DNA from: Bacteroidales bacterium
GTDB taxonomy: Bacteria; Bacteroidota; Bacteroidia; Bacteroidales; UBA932
Direction of reading: 5' to 3'
DNA: 44,221 nt
Assembly: GCA_022508605.1 (NCBI GenBank)
Contig: JAFLUX010000014.1
Location: 1-44,221, forward strand
This document shows, piece by piece, positions 1 to 9,890 of this stretch. Position 1 is the first letter of the stretch; each line of letters opens with the position of its first letter. The notes under the pieces are model-generated. The model searched no databases. It was not told where the DNA came from and saw only the letters and a program-made list of their open reading frames with translations. The position numbers and the translations under genes were made by a program.

Positions 1-1
1 G

Positions 2-2605
2 AAGAACTACCAGCAGCGCTTTCAGGTGATTTCCGAGAAAGACTGGGACATCACCCAGGCTCCGGTGTGGATGGCCATCTACGACCGCAGCGGCAACGAG
101 GGCGTGAGCGGTGAGGCCGGCGTGGTGGAGCGTTTCGCGGTTGCGGACGATGAACTCCGTCCTTTCGAGGCATCTACCGAACAGCTGGTATTCACCGAGA
201 AGACGGACGCCAGCAACGCCGCCGTACTGGCCACGGTCGACGTCACCGTTCCCGGTTGCGGCGACTTCATCAGCGCCAGCTGGGCCGAAACGGCTCTTTT
301 CAATGCCAGCGGAGAATTCTACAATGAAAATTCCGGAGGCTTCACCTCTTATTCCGCAGTGGTCGTCAGGGCTCCCTACGGCAGCGAGGTCTTCTTCGCA
401 TCCGTGGGCGACTGGATCGGCTTTGCGCAGGAACTCGCCTGGCAGAAAGAAGACTGGAACGGAAACGATCTTACCGTCCGCGGCATCCAGATGCTGGTCG
501 GCGAGGTCTCCTGCGACTTCAACGGAGATGAGCCCCGCACCGCCTACCTCATAGGCATTCCTGTCAATCAGGTGAAGGCGGGTTACACTGCGGACAAGGC
601 CCTGAACGCGGACGGTACCGTGGCCAAGGGTTATGAGCAGTTCGTCCTCAGCACGATTACCCAGATTGCCGCGGCTCCCAGCGATGCCAATGCTTTGGTC
701 AAATGGGCATGGTCCGATGATGAGATAGGCGAGTATGACAGGGATGATTTCGCTACCCTGGAAACCATACGCCCGGCAGACGGCAAGGACGAACGGACGC
801 AGTTCTTCGCCAAGGACTGGGCGACGGCCCCCGTCGCGTATGCGGTCCATTACAAGAATCTCGAGGCATTTTCTGTCGCAGGACTCATCGTCCCCGAACA
901 TGCAAGCGTCGAGGTGTACGGTCCTGAAGGCCCCTGGGCCGAGGCTCCTCTGTCGCCCGAATGGGCTTTGTGGGATGCCACCACTCCGGTGATAGCCATC
1001 GACTACGATTTCGGCGCCGACAAGTGGAACACCGCCGTGCCGGATGACTTTACCGCCTTCTTCGTGTTCAAGGACAAGGACGGAAAGGTCATCACCTGGA
1101 TACTCTTCACCCTCGATCCCGTGCACTTCGTTCCCGGAGATCCCAAGGAACTCATTTCCGGCCCTTCATGCGACAAGGGCAGCGCGGCTCTTTTCAATCT
1201 CAACGCCGGAGAGCCCGGATACGACAGCAATTATTCCGGCATCCCTCAGTATAAGCTCGAGATGATAAACACCACTTCCGTCAGCTTCGAGACCGTTCCC
1301 GCAGGACGCGTGCAGGTATGGGGCGAAAAAGACGGTGCCGAGCACTCCGAATGGTTCCAGAGGATGGGCACATCCAACAGTTTCGTCGTGGAGACGGAGC
1401 AGGAAGATGCCGCCATGACCTTCTATGTCGTATTCCTGAACGGCACCGGTGCTCCCGTGGCTGTCCTGTACGTGGACTATCTTTACGGCAACCCCACGCT
1501 TCCTGCAGCCGGATTCGGCGGTGCGACGGCCATCAGCAACTCCGGCACCGAGCAGGGAAGCGCCACCCTTACGGAGCTCAAGGAAGGTGACCACGGATAC
1601 GACCCCGACACCACCGGTCCCCAGTATCTGCTCGAGGTCTCCGGAGCCAATTTCGTGCAGTTCGAGACCTTCCCTGAGGGAATCGACGATATCTGGAGCG
1701 ACGGCGACGAGGTTGAATATCAGGCCGGCATACTCTCATTCTTCCCCAAGGGTGATGAGGCTGAGTTCGATGTCATCTTCAAGAAGAACTATGCCAGCGT
1801 GGGCCTCATGCATGTCCATTACACCGGAGAGGGAGAACAGGGCGGCGACAAGCCTGCTGCCGCATTCGTTCTCGATGCCTCCAGCATATCCAACGGTGCG
1901 ACCGTCCGCCTGACCACTCCCGAAGACGAGTGGTACACCGCCTATGCGGGAGACGCGGAGCAGTGGACCCTCATAGTCAACCGTGAAGACCCCAAGGACG
2001 ACGGAGTCATTTTCCTCTCCTTCCCCAGCGTCGAGGACGAGCCCATGGTAATCGGAGACCACAATTACTTCGAACTGAATCCTCAGGGCAACAATATGAG
2101 CGTGATGCTGCTCGGAGACGCATGGGGCGTTGTCGAGAGCGCCGAATACAACGTGTTCTTCTATGATCCCCAGTGGCACGAGGTCGCTTACCGCCTGCAC
2201 GTGCGCTTCAATATGGACGCTGCCCCCGGTCCCGGCGGCAACGAGCCTGCCGGTGAACTCTTGGCTCTCGCGGAAGGCAACGCCGAAGGTGTTTCCCTCC
2301 GCAAGACCGCGGAGACCGACAGCTGGTTCATGAATACCATCGACTACGATCAGTGGACCCTCACCGTGAACGGGGCTTCCGACCTCGTGATGTTCTCGGC
2401 CGTCCCCAATCTCGACGGACTGCTCGTCCTTGAAGACCAGGACAACGAGAAAGGCTATTTCGAGGTGGAGAAGCAGGGTGCATCGTGGATTGTCTATCTG
2501 GCCGGTTCCGACTATGACGCCGGCAAGGCCGTGTATACCGTCGTGTTCTACGACCCTCAGTGGAGCGAGCCTTACTGCCGCCTGCACGTGGAGTGGAGCA
2601 AGTAA
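2..2605 (+). CDS. Secreted/surface protein with tandem beta-rich repeats (5' end outside window)
   Basis: ORF is open to the left window edge (AAG AAC TAC CAG CAG CGC TTT CAG GTG...; the listed start at 26 is an internal GTG). C-terminal half has repeated units, e.g. GSAALFNLNAGEPGYD..PQYKLE..SFETVPAG / GSATLTELKEGDHGYD..PQYLLE..QFETFPEG, and VFFYDPQWHEVAYRLHVRF / VVFYDPQWSEPYCRLHVEW. Confidence 0.8.
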   Translation, partial: KNYQQRFQVISEKDWDITQAPVWMAIYDRSGNEGVSGEAGVVERFAVADDELRPFEASTEQLVFTEKTDASNAAVLATVDVTVPGCGDFISASWAETALFNASGEFYNENSGGFTSYSAVVVRAPYGSEVFFASVGDWIGFAQELAWQKEDWNGNDLTVRGIQMLVGEVSCDFNGDEPRTAYLIGIPVNQVKAGYTADKALNADGTVAKGYEQFVLSTITQIAAAPSDANALVKWAWSDDEIGEYDRDDFATLETIRPADGKDERTQFFAKDWATAPVAYAVHYKNLEAFSVAGLIVPEHASVEVYGPEGPWAEAPLSPEWALWDATTPVIAIDYDFGADKWNTAVPDDFTAFFVFKDKDGKVITWILFTLDPVHFVPGDPKELISGPSCDKGSAALFNLNAGEPGYDSNYSGIPQYKLEMINTTSVSFETVPAGRVQVWGEKDGAEHSEWFQRMGTSNSFVVETEQEDAAMTFYVVFLNGTGAPVAVLYVDYLYGNPTLPAAGFGGATAISNSGTEQGSATLTELKEGDHGYDPDTTGPQYLLEVSGANFVQFETFPEGIDDIWSDGDEVEYQAGILSFFPKGDEAEFDVIFKKNYASVGLMHVHYTGEGEQGGDKPAAAFVLDASSISNGATVRLTTPEDEWYTAYAGDAEQWTLIVNREDPKDDGVIFLSFPSVEDEPMVIGDHNYFELNPQGNNMSVMLLGDAWGVVESAEYNVFFYDPQWHEVAYRLHVRFNMDAAPGPGGNEPAGELLALAEGNAEGVSLRKTAETDSWFMNTIDYDQWTLTVNGASDLVMFSAVPNLDGLLVLEDQDNEKGYFEVEKQGASWIVYLAGSDYDAGKAVYTVVFYDPQWSEPYCRLHVEWSK
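770..2602 (+). repeat. Degenerate protein-level tandem repeat, 4 clear units plus 1 possible, about 100-115 aa each
   Basis: Approximate units 770-1125 (weak), 1153-1494, 1529-1824, 1870-2217, 2260-2602. Shared pattern: acidic beta-strands then (V/F)(V/F)(F/Y)..(Y/L)(R/V)LHV(R/E)(F/W)-like end. Confidence 0.6.
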
Positions 2606-2617
2606 TACATCGTTTGC

Positions 2618-2653
2618 GCAAGTCCCCGCATGGGGCGGGGACTTGCTTTTTTT
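2618..2653 (+). terminator. Rho-independent terminator
   Basis: Perfect 12-bp stem GCAAGTCCCCGC / GCGGGGACTTGC, 5-nt loop ATGGG, followed by TTTTTTT. Confidence 0.9.
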
Positions 2654-2674
2654 ATTTTTACTGACTGCCTTTTT

Positions 2675-5341
2675 ATGAGCAACAGCAAACGCACAATACG
2701 CTTCGTCAATCTGATTTCCGCCGCCATGCTCTGCCTTTCCTCCTGCATGAAGGGCGAGATGCCGGACAATCGCGACCTCGATTACGGTTATGTACAATTC
2801 AAACTGTACAAGGAGGCCTCGTACGGGACTCGGGCCGTAGTGAGTCAGCTGGATTATCTGCATCTGGCGTCGAAGATTACCGTTAATCTGAATTACGGCG
2901 CATCCAGCATAGTGCAGACTCTGCCACTGTCCGCAGCGGACAATGAATCTGCGGAATTCGGCCTGCGCAGCGACAAGCTCAAGTTGCTCACCGGAGACTA
3001 CCGCGTAGTCTCATTCACTCTTTACGACGCCCTCGACGAGCCACTCTACATAGGGACCAACAGCAGTCCCGATTACCTGTCCGTCGTGGCCGGGGGGCTT
3101 TCTTCCTACGACCTTACGGTCGATGTGATTCCGCGCGGAAAGGCGCGATTCACCCTTTACAAGACCGGTGTAGAGAAATCCGTCCCGAAGACAAGGGCCG
3201 CTTCCGGAGAATATACGTTCGACGAGATAGCCCTGGCCGATATTTCAGTGCAGAACAAGGCCAACAACAGGACTTACAGCTTCAGGGGGCTCAAGATGGT
3301 TTTCTCCACCCATTTCGACGAAAACAACGAAGCCGACGGCACTTTCGGCTACATCACGTCTTCGAGCAGCTGCGATTCGCTGCTCTCCCTTCCCGCAAGC
3401 GACTACCGCATCAGTTCATACACTCTGTACAATTCGGGCCGCAGCGCGCTGGAGACCCGCACCGCCACAGAGGGAAGCCCCATACCGGGGGACTTCACCG
3501 TCGAGGACAACCGAACGACCGACGTGCGGGTGGGCGTGGACATACGCATGGGCGACGAATACATCAAAGACTACCTCGCCCTGAAAGAAATATGGGAGGC
3601 CCTCGGAGGACCCGGCTGGTATTATGCCGGAGAGATTTTCCCCCGTGGATGCAACTGGAATTTCAACAAGGACATAGACCTGTGGGGCGACCAGCCGGGA
3701 GTGCAGCTCCACTCGAACGGTCGTGTCGCGAGGATAGACCTGAGCGACTTCGGGGCGCACGGCGACATGCCCGAATCCCTCGGACAGCTGGACCAGCTCG
3801 TGGAACTTTATCTGGGCACGCACAACGATACGAATATCCTGGAATACGACCCGCTCGCCGACATGAGCCTTTCGGTGCAGCAGCGCTCTGCCGGACGCAT
3901 GGACAACCACAAACGCTACCTGTCCCTCCGTCATACCCCTCCGCAGATGTCCGAGCCCTGCGCCCGCGGACTCATGGAACACGGGATAGTGGTACCCGAA
4001 ACCTCTCTCTATGAACAGGGCTTTACCGAGGCCCAGATATTCGACCCCAAGACAGGCATTCAGAATACGGTGCGTCTGCATGACGTCGTCTCCGGCAAAC
4101 TCTGCAACGGCATCACCTCGCTGCCCGAATCCATAGGGAATCTTACGCATCTCGAATATCTTTATATCGCCAACGGCGAAATCGCGAGCCTCCCCGCATC
4201 CATTTCAAAACTCGAGTCCCTTACGGACCTGGAGCTTTACAACTGCCCGAAGATGCTCGAATTTCCGCTTCAGATAGGCGAGCTTCCTGAGCTGATATCG
4301 GTCAATATCTCCAACAACAGGCAGTGGAGCGCAGAAGAAATCTACAAGGGCGTGGATGCCCTTGCCCGGGGTGCATCGAACGGAAAGATACAGATTCTGT
4401 ATTGTACGGACAACAATCTGGAGGAGCTGCCGGAGTCCTGCCGCAACCTTACGAAAATAGGCCTCCTGGATTTGGAAAACAACAACATATCCGTGCTGCA
4501 CCCCTTCGGCTCCGGCGTCGCCCCGGTGCAGATATATCTTGGTTACAACAATATAGCTGAATTTCCGGTGGACGCGCAGGGGTATTTCTGCCAGATGAAC
4601 GACATGGAGACATTCTCCGCCCCCGGCAACCTCCTTACCGAATTTCCCAACATCTTCCGCACCAACGGATACACCATTTCCAGCATCGACCTCTCCCAGA
4701 ACCGGATTTCGAGCTTCCCGTCGAGGGACGAGTTCCGAGGAATACGGGTTACGACGCTGACCCTGAGCGTGAATCCCATCACGAAGTTTCCCTCTGTCCT
4801 TATCAACAACGACAAGGATTCGGCCATCGCATATATAGTCATACGCGGCTGCGCCCTCGACGGCTTCGAGGAAAACTCATTCGTGGGCAAGAACTCTGCG
4901 GCGCTGATGTCCCTCGACCTTTCCTACAACCATCTGAAAGAATTTCCGAAGGATTTCAGTGCCTCGAACATGCCCTACCTGTACGGCGTGGACGTGTCTT
5001 TCAATGCATTCTCCAAATTTCCTTACGAGCCCTTCGACGCCTATACCCTCACCATCTATGCCGTCCGCTCGCAGCGCGACGAAAACGGACGCCGCTGCCT
5101 GAGCGAATGGCCCACTGGCGTTTATCAGCACACCGGACTGAGGGCGCTGTATCTGGGCTCCAATGACATACGCAAGGTAAACGACCAGATTTCCTATCTC
5201 ATCTACTATCTCGACATCAGCGACAACCCCAACATCACTTTCGACGCCTCGGACATCTGCGCCTACTGGATGGCGGGATATTACTACCTGATTTACGACA
5301 AGACCCAGAATATTCTCAATTGCTCGGCAATGCTTCAATAG
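2675..5341 (+). CDS. Leucine-rich-repeat surface lipoprotein (DUF4458-like N-terminus suspected)
   Basis: MSNSKRTIRFVNLISAAMLCLSSC lipobox; many LRRs (LESLTDLELYNCPKMLEFPLQIGELPELISVNISNN; LRALYLGSNDIRKV). Listed ORF start 2630 lies in the terminator loop; ATG 2675 is the likely start. Confidence 0.85.
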   Translation: MSNSKRTIRFVNLISAAMLCLSSCMKGEMPDNRDLDYGYVQFKLYKEASYGTRAVVSQLDYLHLASKITVNLNYGASSIVQTLPLSAADNESAEFGLRSDKLKLLTGDYRVVSFTLYDALDEPLYIGTNSSPDYLSVVAGGLSSYDLTVDVIPRGKARFTLYKTGVEKSVPKTRAASGEYTFDEIALADISVQNKANNRTYSFRGLKMVFSTHFDENNEADGTFGYITSSSSCDSLLSLPASDYRISSYTLYNSGRSALETRTATEGSPIPGDFTVEDNRTTDVRVGVDIRMGDEYIKDYLALKEIWEALGGPGWYYAGEIFPRGCNWNFNKDIDLWGDQPGVQLHSNGRVARIDLSDFGAHGDMPESLGQLDQLVELYLGTHNDTNILEYDPLADMSLSVQQRSAGRMDNHKRYLSLRHTPPQMSEPCARGLMEHGIVVPETSLYEQGFTEAQIFDPKTGIQNTVRLHDVVSGKLCNGITSLPESIGNLTHLEYLYIANGEIASLPASISKLESLTDLELYNCPKMLEFPLQIGELPELISVNISNNRQWSAEEIYKGVDALARGASNGKIQILYCTDNNLEELPESCRNLTKIGLLDLENNNISVLHPFGSGVAPVQIYLGYNNIAEFPVDAQGYFCQMNDMETFSAPGNLLTEFPNIFRTNGYTISSIDLSQNRISSFPSRDEFRGIRVTTLTLSVNPITKFPSVLINNDKDSAIAYIVIRGCALDGFEENSFVGKNSAALMSLDLSYNHLKEFPKDFSASNMPYLYGVDVSFNAFSKFPYEPFDAYTLTIYAVRSQRDENGRRCLSEWPTGVYQHTGLRALYLGSNDIRKVNDQISYLIYYLDISDNPNITFDASDICAYWMAGYYYLIYDKTQNILNCSAMLQ

Positions 5342-5345
5342 ACTT

Positions 5346-7052
5346 ATGAGGACAAGGCTTTACATATCGCTGCTGCTTGGCATGCTGGCCGCGGCATCCT
5401 GCGTCAGGACGGAGGAGCCGGCAGGCTTCGGGGCGGATCTCGGAAAAATCGAAATCGGCGCTGACGGCGGGGCCCGTAAAATACGTATTTCTTCAAGCGG
5501 CGGCTGGATTGCGGTTACTGACAACCCGTGGATTTCCGTGTCTCCGGCTAATGGCCGCGGTTCTGCGGAGTGCCTCATCCAGATAGACTCCGCGCTGACG
5601 GGAGAGACGAGAAAAGGCCTCGTGAGTTTTCAGTCCCAGGGCGGATACGACAATATAGAAGTAGCGGTGGAACAGGAGGGTTATGCCTATCGCATTTCCC
5701 TTGAAAACAATACGGTGACAGTTCCCAATTACGCTGTCTACGGCAAGCGTTATTTCGAGGTGAAGGTGTCGGCCAATACGGAATTCGATGTGGAAATCCC
5801 CGATGATGCCTCTTGGCTGTCGGCGGAGCGTCCGGAGTTCGAGTTCAACCGGGGACTCAGGCCCCGCGAAGTGACCCTGCGTTTCGACTGGAAGATAAGT
5901 TCCCAGCCTGAGCGGCTGGCCCGGGTGCGCTTCGTACCGCGTTCTGCGGAGGTGTCGAATCCGGATATGCTGACCGTCATACAGATGGCGGCTCCGGAAA
6001 TAGAGGCTGAGACAAGACGGGGCGACTCCGTTGCCGTTCTCGGACTGGCCCGCTCCCTCGGGGCCTGGCAGGAGTGGGATGAGTCCGTGCCCATGGACCA
6101 GTGGGAAGGCGTGGTGCTGTGGGAAGAAGGCATGGACGGATATACCGAAGAAAAGGCCGGCCGCATCCGTAGTGCCGACATATACATGTTCGGCACTCGT
6201 GAAGGACTGCCCTATGAGGTGCAGTATCTGACGGCCGCGGAAGAACTCTCATTCAGGGGCAACGTCAATTCTTTCCTTTACAGTCTGAACCCAGGGGAGT
6301 ATATTACCAAGCTGACCGGCCTGAAGCGCCTGACGATGATGGGCTACGGCCTTACGGAAATAGGCGGGGACTTCATCGCCATGCAGGGACTGGAATACCT
6401 CGATATATCGGCCAACAATTTCGAGACCTTCCCCTCCGTCTTGAGAAAGGAGAATTTCCCCAATCTCAAGCATCTTGTCATGAATGCCAACCAGAGGGTC
6501 CTGGTGTACGACCTCAGCAATGCCAGTCTTTCCGACCTCGGAGGCTTCTACGCAGCCACGTCTCCGGACGGCGAGTTCCCCCGCTGGCTGCTCGAATGGG
6601 ACACCCTCGAGAGCCTGGTGCTCGGCGTGAATTATCTGCAGGGGCATCTGCCCTCGCTCGACGACGATGAATCCTGGACCTCGTTCTACACCGAAGCGGA
6701 TGTCGCCCGGGCGGATTCTCTGCCCTCCGGCAGTTTCCGCAGACTGAAGCCGGACGGAAGCCCTGAAGGCATAGTCGGACTTCCGAAGGTGTGGCCGCGC
6801 ATGAAAAGGTTCACCATCAACTACAACCGCATGACGGGCACGCTTCCGGACTGGCTGCTGTATCACCCCAATCTGGACTGGTGGGTGCCTTTCACCTTCG
6901 TTTTCAATCAGGAAGGCAAGGACGAGACCGGGCGCAACGCCGGTTTCGACAACGAGCCTCCCACTACGATGGAGTACTACTATAATTTCTATCCCAAAAA
7001 GCAGAATCCCTACGGCGATGAGGATGCCGTGGAAGACAAGCAGAAGAAATGA
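5346..7052 (+). CDS. BACON-domain, leucine-rich-repeat lipoprotein
   Basis: Lipobox LAAASC; BACON-like GGWIAVTDNPWISVSPANGRGSAECLIQIDS...GLVSFQS plus a second similar domain; LRR LKRLTMMGYGLTEIGGDFIAMQGLEYLDISANNFETFP. Confidence 0.85.
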   Translation: MRTRLYISLLLGMLAAASCVRTEEPAGFGADLGKIEIGADGGARKIRISSSGGWIAVTDNPWISVSPANGRGSAECLIQIDSALTGETRKGLVSFQSQGGYDNIEVAVEQEGYAYRISLENNTVTVPNYAVYGKRYFEVKVSANTEFDVEIPDDASWLSAERPEFEFNRGLRPREVTLRFDWKISSQPERLARVRFVPRSAEVSNPDMLTVIQMAAPEIEAETRRGDSVAVLGLARSLGAWQEWDESVPMDQWEGVVLWEEGMDGYTEEKAGRIRSADIYMFGTREGLPYEVQYLTAAEELSFRGNVNSFLYSLNPGEYITKLTGLKRLTMMGYGLTEIGGDFIAMQGLEYLDISANNFETFPSVLRKENFPNLKHLVMNANQRVLVYDLSNASLSDLGGFYAATSPDGEFPRWLLEWDTLESLVLGVNYLQGHLPSLDDDESWTSFYTEADVARADSLPSGSFRRLKPDGSPEGIVGLPKVWPRMKRFTINYNRMTGTLPDWLLYHPNLDWWVPFTFVFNQEGKDETGRNAGFDNEPPTTMEYYYNFYPKKQNPYGDEDAVEDKQKK

Positions 7053-9091
7053 TGGACAAAAGAAAAGACATACTGTGTTTTGCCGCACTGTCGCTGTGTG
7101 CGCTGCTGGCATTCTCCTCCTGTACGAAAGAGGAGCAGACGGCAGAGCCCGAAACGCCCCGCCAGCCTCTTACGGGCAGCGTCGCGCAGCAGGTCCTGGT
7201 GAAGTTCGAGCCGTATGTGGCCGATATGCTTGAAAAAAACGGACTCGTTTCCACCCGTTCGAGCATGCTTGGGCTGGATGAGGTGATGACCCTGATAGAA
7301 GGATGCAGCATAGAGCGTATTTTCCCCGTGGATGCCGCTTGCGAGGAGCGGACGCGGGAGGCCGGCCTGCACCTGTGGTATGTGGTCGGCTTCGATGCGG
7401 ATATTCCGGTGGAGGAGGCGGTGGAGCGCCTGTCCCGTATAGGGGAGGTGCAGGCGGCTTCTCCCAACCGCACCCTGAAGCGCTCTTACAACACGGACAG
7501 CAAGGCAGTGCCCCTTTCGGCGCAAGCCGTCCGGAAGATGATGGCCGTATCCATGGCCGGAGGCAGCGTGTTCAACGACCCCCTGCTGCCGCGCCAGTGG
7601 CACATCATCAACAGGGGAGACCTGCTCGACAAGTCGGTCGTCGGGTCAGATGTGCAATGCGAAAACGCATGGCAGATGTCCACGGGGGACCCCTCCATCA
7701 TCGTCGCCGTGCTCGATGAGGGCGTCTGTGTGGAGCATCCGGACCTTAAGGCCAACATGTGGCACAATGAGGGGGAAGTCTACCGCTCGCACGAAGACAA
7801 TGACGGCAATGGCTACAAGGGCGATTACTACGGATACAATTTCGTGTACGATACCGGCATCATATCCTGGGACCACATCTACGATTCGGGCCACGCCACC
7901 CATGTGGCAGGCGTGATAGCCGCGCAGAACAACAACGGGGAAGGCGTCAGCTCCATAGCCGGCGGGACCCCTTATGCGCCGGGAGTAAAAATCATGAGCT
8001 GCCAGATTTTCGCCGGCGGGGCCGCAGGCAACACCGTCATGATGGCCCGCGCCATCAAATATGCCACCGACAACGGGGCCGTGGTGCTCCAGTGCAGCTT
8101 CGGCTACACTTCAGGACGGGCCAATGCCTACGAATGGGGCGTGGACGGCTTCCGCGATCAGGAAGAGTGGGAGACATACTGCCCGCTGGAAAAAGAGGCC
8201 TTCGAGTATTTCTGCCACAATGCAGGTTCTCCCGACGGGCCTGTCTCCGGGGGTATAGCCGTATTCGCCTCCGGCAATGAGAGCGCTCCGGCGGCCGGCT
8301 TTCCCGGTGCCGCCTCCGCCCACGTTTCCGTGGCCGCCACGGCGGCAGACTATACTCCGGCGGTATACAGCAATTACGGGGACGGGACCACGATTTCGGC
8401 CCCTGGCGGCGACCAGAACTATTACTACGAATACGGCGGGCCGGGAGACCCGGACGGACTGGAGTACGGCGAGCTGGGATGCGTGTTGTCCACGCTGCCG
8501 TACAATATCAGCGAATCCGGTTACGGCTATATGGAGGGTACGTCCATGGCCTGTCCGCATGTTTCCGGCGTGGTGGCCCTCGGGCTTTCCTATGCCATGC
8601 AGTTGAGGAAGCATTTTACCGCAGATGAAATCAAGGAGCTGCTGTATGCCTCGGCCACTCCGATAGATGATTATTTCAGCGGCATAAAGCAGTACTACCG
8701 CTACGTGGCGGATGTGGGCAAGAACCAGATGATGCAGATGAGCCTGAGTGCCTACCGCAACAAGATGGGAGCCGGACAGGTGAACGCCGAAAGATTCCTC
8801 AAGGCGATAGAAGGCGGCGGACGCCCGGTGCAGTTCCCCAACCTGTATGTTAGCGAGGGCTGGGATGTCACGGTCGTTCCCGGCAACTATTTCCATAACG
8901 GAGAGAGTCTCACTTTCACCATGGACATTTCCGATGCGTCGGTGGCCTCGTGCACGTATGAAGGGAAACGCATCAGGGTGCACGGCATAAAGGAGGGCGC
9001 TACAGGAGCTCTCATACGCGCTTCCGACGGTACGAAACAGTCCTTTGTGATAACAGTGCGCAAGGGCGCTCATGACAGCGGTTGGCTGTAG
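7049..9091 (+). CDS. S8 family (subtilisin-like) serine protease lipoprotein
   Basis: Lipobox LLAFSSC; propeptide-like N-terminus; catalytic motifs VAVLDEGVCVEHPDL (Asp), SGHATHVAGVIA (His), GTSMACPHVSGVVAL (Ser). Confidence 0.93.
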   Translation: MMDKRKDILCFAALSLCALLAFSSCTKEEQTAEPETPRQPLTGSVAQQVLVKFEPYVADMLEKNGLVSTRSSMLGLDEVMTLIEGCSIERIFPVDAACEERTREAGLHLWYVVGFDADIPVEEAVERLSRIGEVQAASPNRTLKRSYNTDSKAVPLSAQAVRKMMAVSMAGGSVFNDPLLPRQWHIINRGDLLDKSVVGSDVQCENAWQMSTGDPSIIVAVLDEGVCVEHPDLKANMWHNEGEVYRSHEDNDGNGYKGDYYGYNFVYDTGIISWDHIYDSGHATHVAGVIAAQNNNGEGVSSIAGGTPYAPGVKIMSCQIFAGGAAGNTVMMARAIKYATDNGAVVLQCSFGYTSGRANAYEWGVDGFRDQEEWETYCPLEKEAFEYFCHNAGSPDGPVSGGIAVFASGNESAPAAGFPGAASAHVSVAATAADYTPAVYSNYGDGTTISAPGGDQNYYYEYGGPGDPDGLEYGELGCVLSTLPYNISESGYGYMEGTSMACPHVSGVVALGLSYAMQLRKHFTADEIKELLYASATPIDDYFSGIKQYYRYVADVGKNQMMQMSLSAYRNKMGAGQVNAERFLKAIEGGGRPVQFPNLYVSEGWDVTVVPGNYFHNGESLTFTMDISDASVASCTYEGKRIRVHGIKEGATGALIRASDGTKQSFVITVRKGAHDSGWL

Positions 9092-9095
9092 GGCT

Positions 9096-9890
9096 ATGCT
9101 GGGACGGGCCGTATCTTTCTTTGTCGTCATGCTTGTCGGCATACTGCCGCTGAGAGGCCAGACCATGCGCATAATTCCGCGGGAAGTGCTTGACAGCCTG
9201 GCCAATCCCCGTGCGGATGCGTGCAGCCCCATGCAGTTTGAGCAGACACGGATGGACATGGGTACGCTGAGTGAAGACGATGCTCCTGTTTCCGGCGTCT
9301 TCCGCTGGAAGAATACAGGCGGACAGCCTCTGCGCGTTTTGGAGGCCGCCACGGGATGCAGCTGCATTTCTGCGGAGTTCGACCGCAGCCCCGTGCCCGC
9401 CGGAGGAACGGGCAGCGTGACGCTCACCTGGCATCCTAAAGGACACCCTGGGCCTTTCCTCCGCAAGATTCCGGTCTATTGCGATTCCGGCGGCGCTCCG
9501 GCGGCCGTGCTCGAATTGACGGGAAAGGTGACTCCTTCCGTGAGGCCGGTGCACGATTATCCTTTCTCGCTCGGCCATTTGCTTCTGAAACGCACGCAGG
9601 TGTCCATGACAGGAAAGGAGCGCTGCATAGAAAGCATCGAGGTCATGAACGGGGGAGAGTCGCCGCTGCAGATTGAGGCGGATGAAAGGCTGCTTCCGCC
9701 GTTCATAAGCGTGGAGTGCCGCCCGCAGATCCTTCAGCCAGGGGACAAGGCGGATATAGAAGTGCGTTTCGACCCCGCCGGAGCGGCCCTCCTGCCGGAA
9801 CGGGTGCCTGTCCTGCTAAAGGGCTTGCCCGCGGGCCGGAACAAGATTTATGTTGTATTTGAAAAGGACATTCGATATGAAACTCAGTAG
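9096..9890 (+). CDS. DUF1573 domain-containing secreted protein
   Basis: Signal MLGRAVSFFVVMLVGILPLRGQ; FRWKNTGGQPLRVLEAATGCSCISAEFDRSPVPAGGTGSVTLTWHP is typical DUF1573. Listed start 9072 overlaps the S8 stop; ATG 9096 preferred. Confidence 0.8.
   Translation: MLGRAVSFFVVMLVGILPLRGQTMRIIPREVLDSLANPRADACSPMQFEQTRMDMGTLSEDDAPVSGVFRWKNTGGQPLRVLEAATGCSCISAEFDRSPVPAGGTGSVTLTWHPKGHPGPFLRKIPVYCDSGGAPAAVLELTGKVTPSVRPVHDYPFSLGHLLLKRTQVSMTGKERCIESIEVMNGGESPLQIEADERLLPPFISVECRPQILQPGDKADIEVRFDPAGAALLPERVPVLLKGLPAGRNKIYVVFEKDIRYETQ

Noticed and set aside
1736-2863. 375-aa minus-strand ORF across the terminator region
   Set aside because: Antisense to the repeat protein and to the start of the LRR gene; it would cross a strong terminator hairpin and has no domain evidence.
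8111-9466. 451-aa minus-strand ORF opposite the S8 and DUF1573 genes
   Set aside because: Spans two genes antisense with no domain; consistent with codon-bias shadow.
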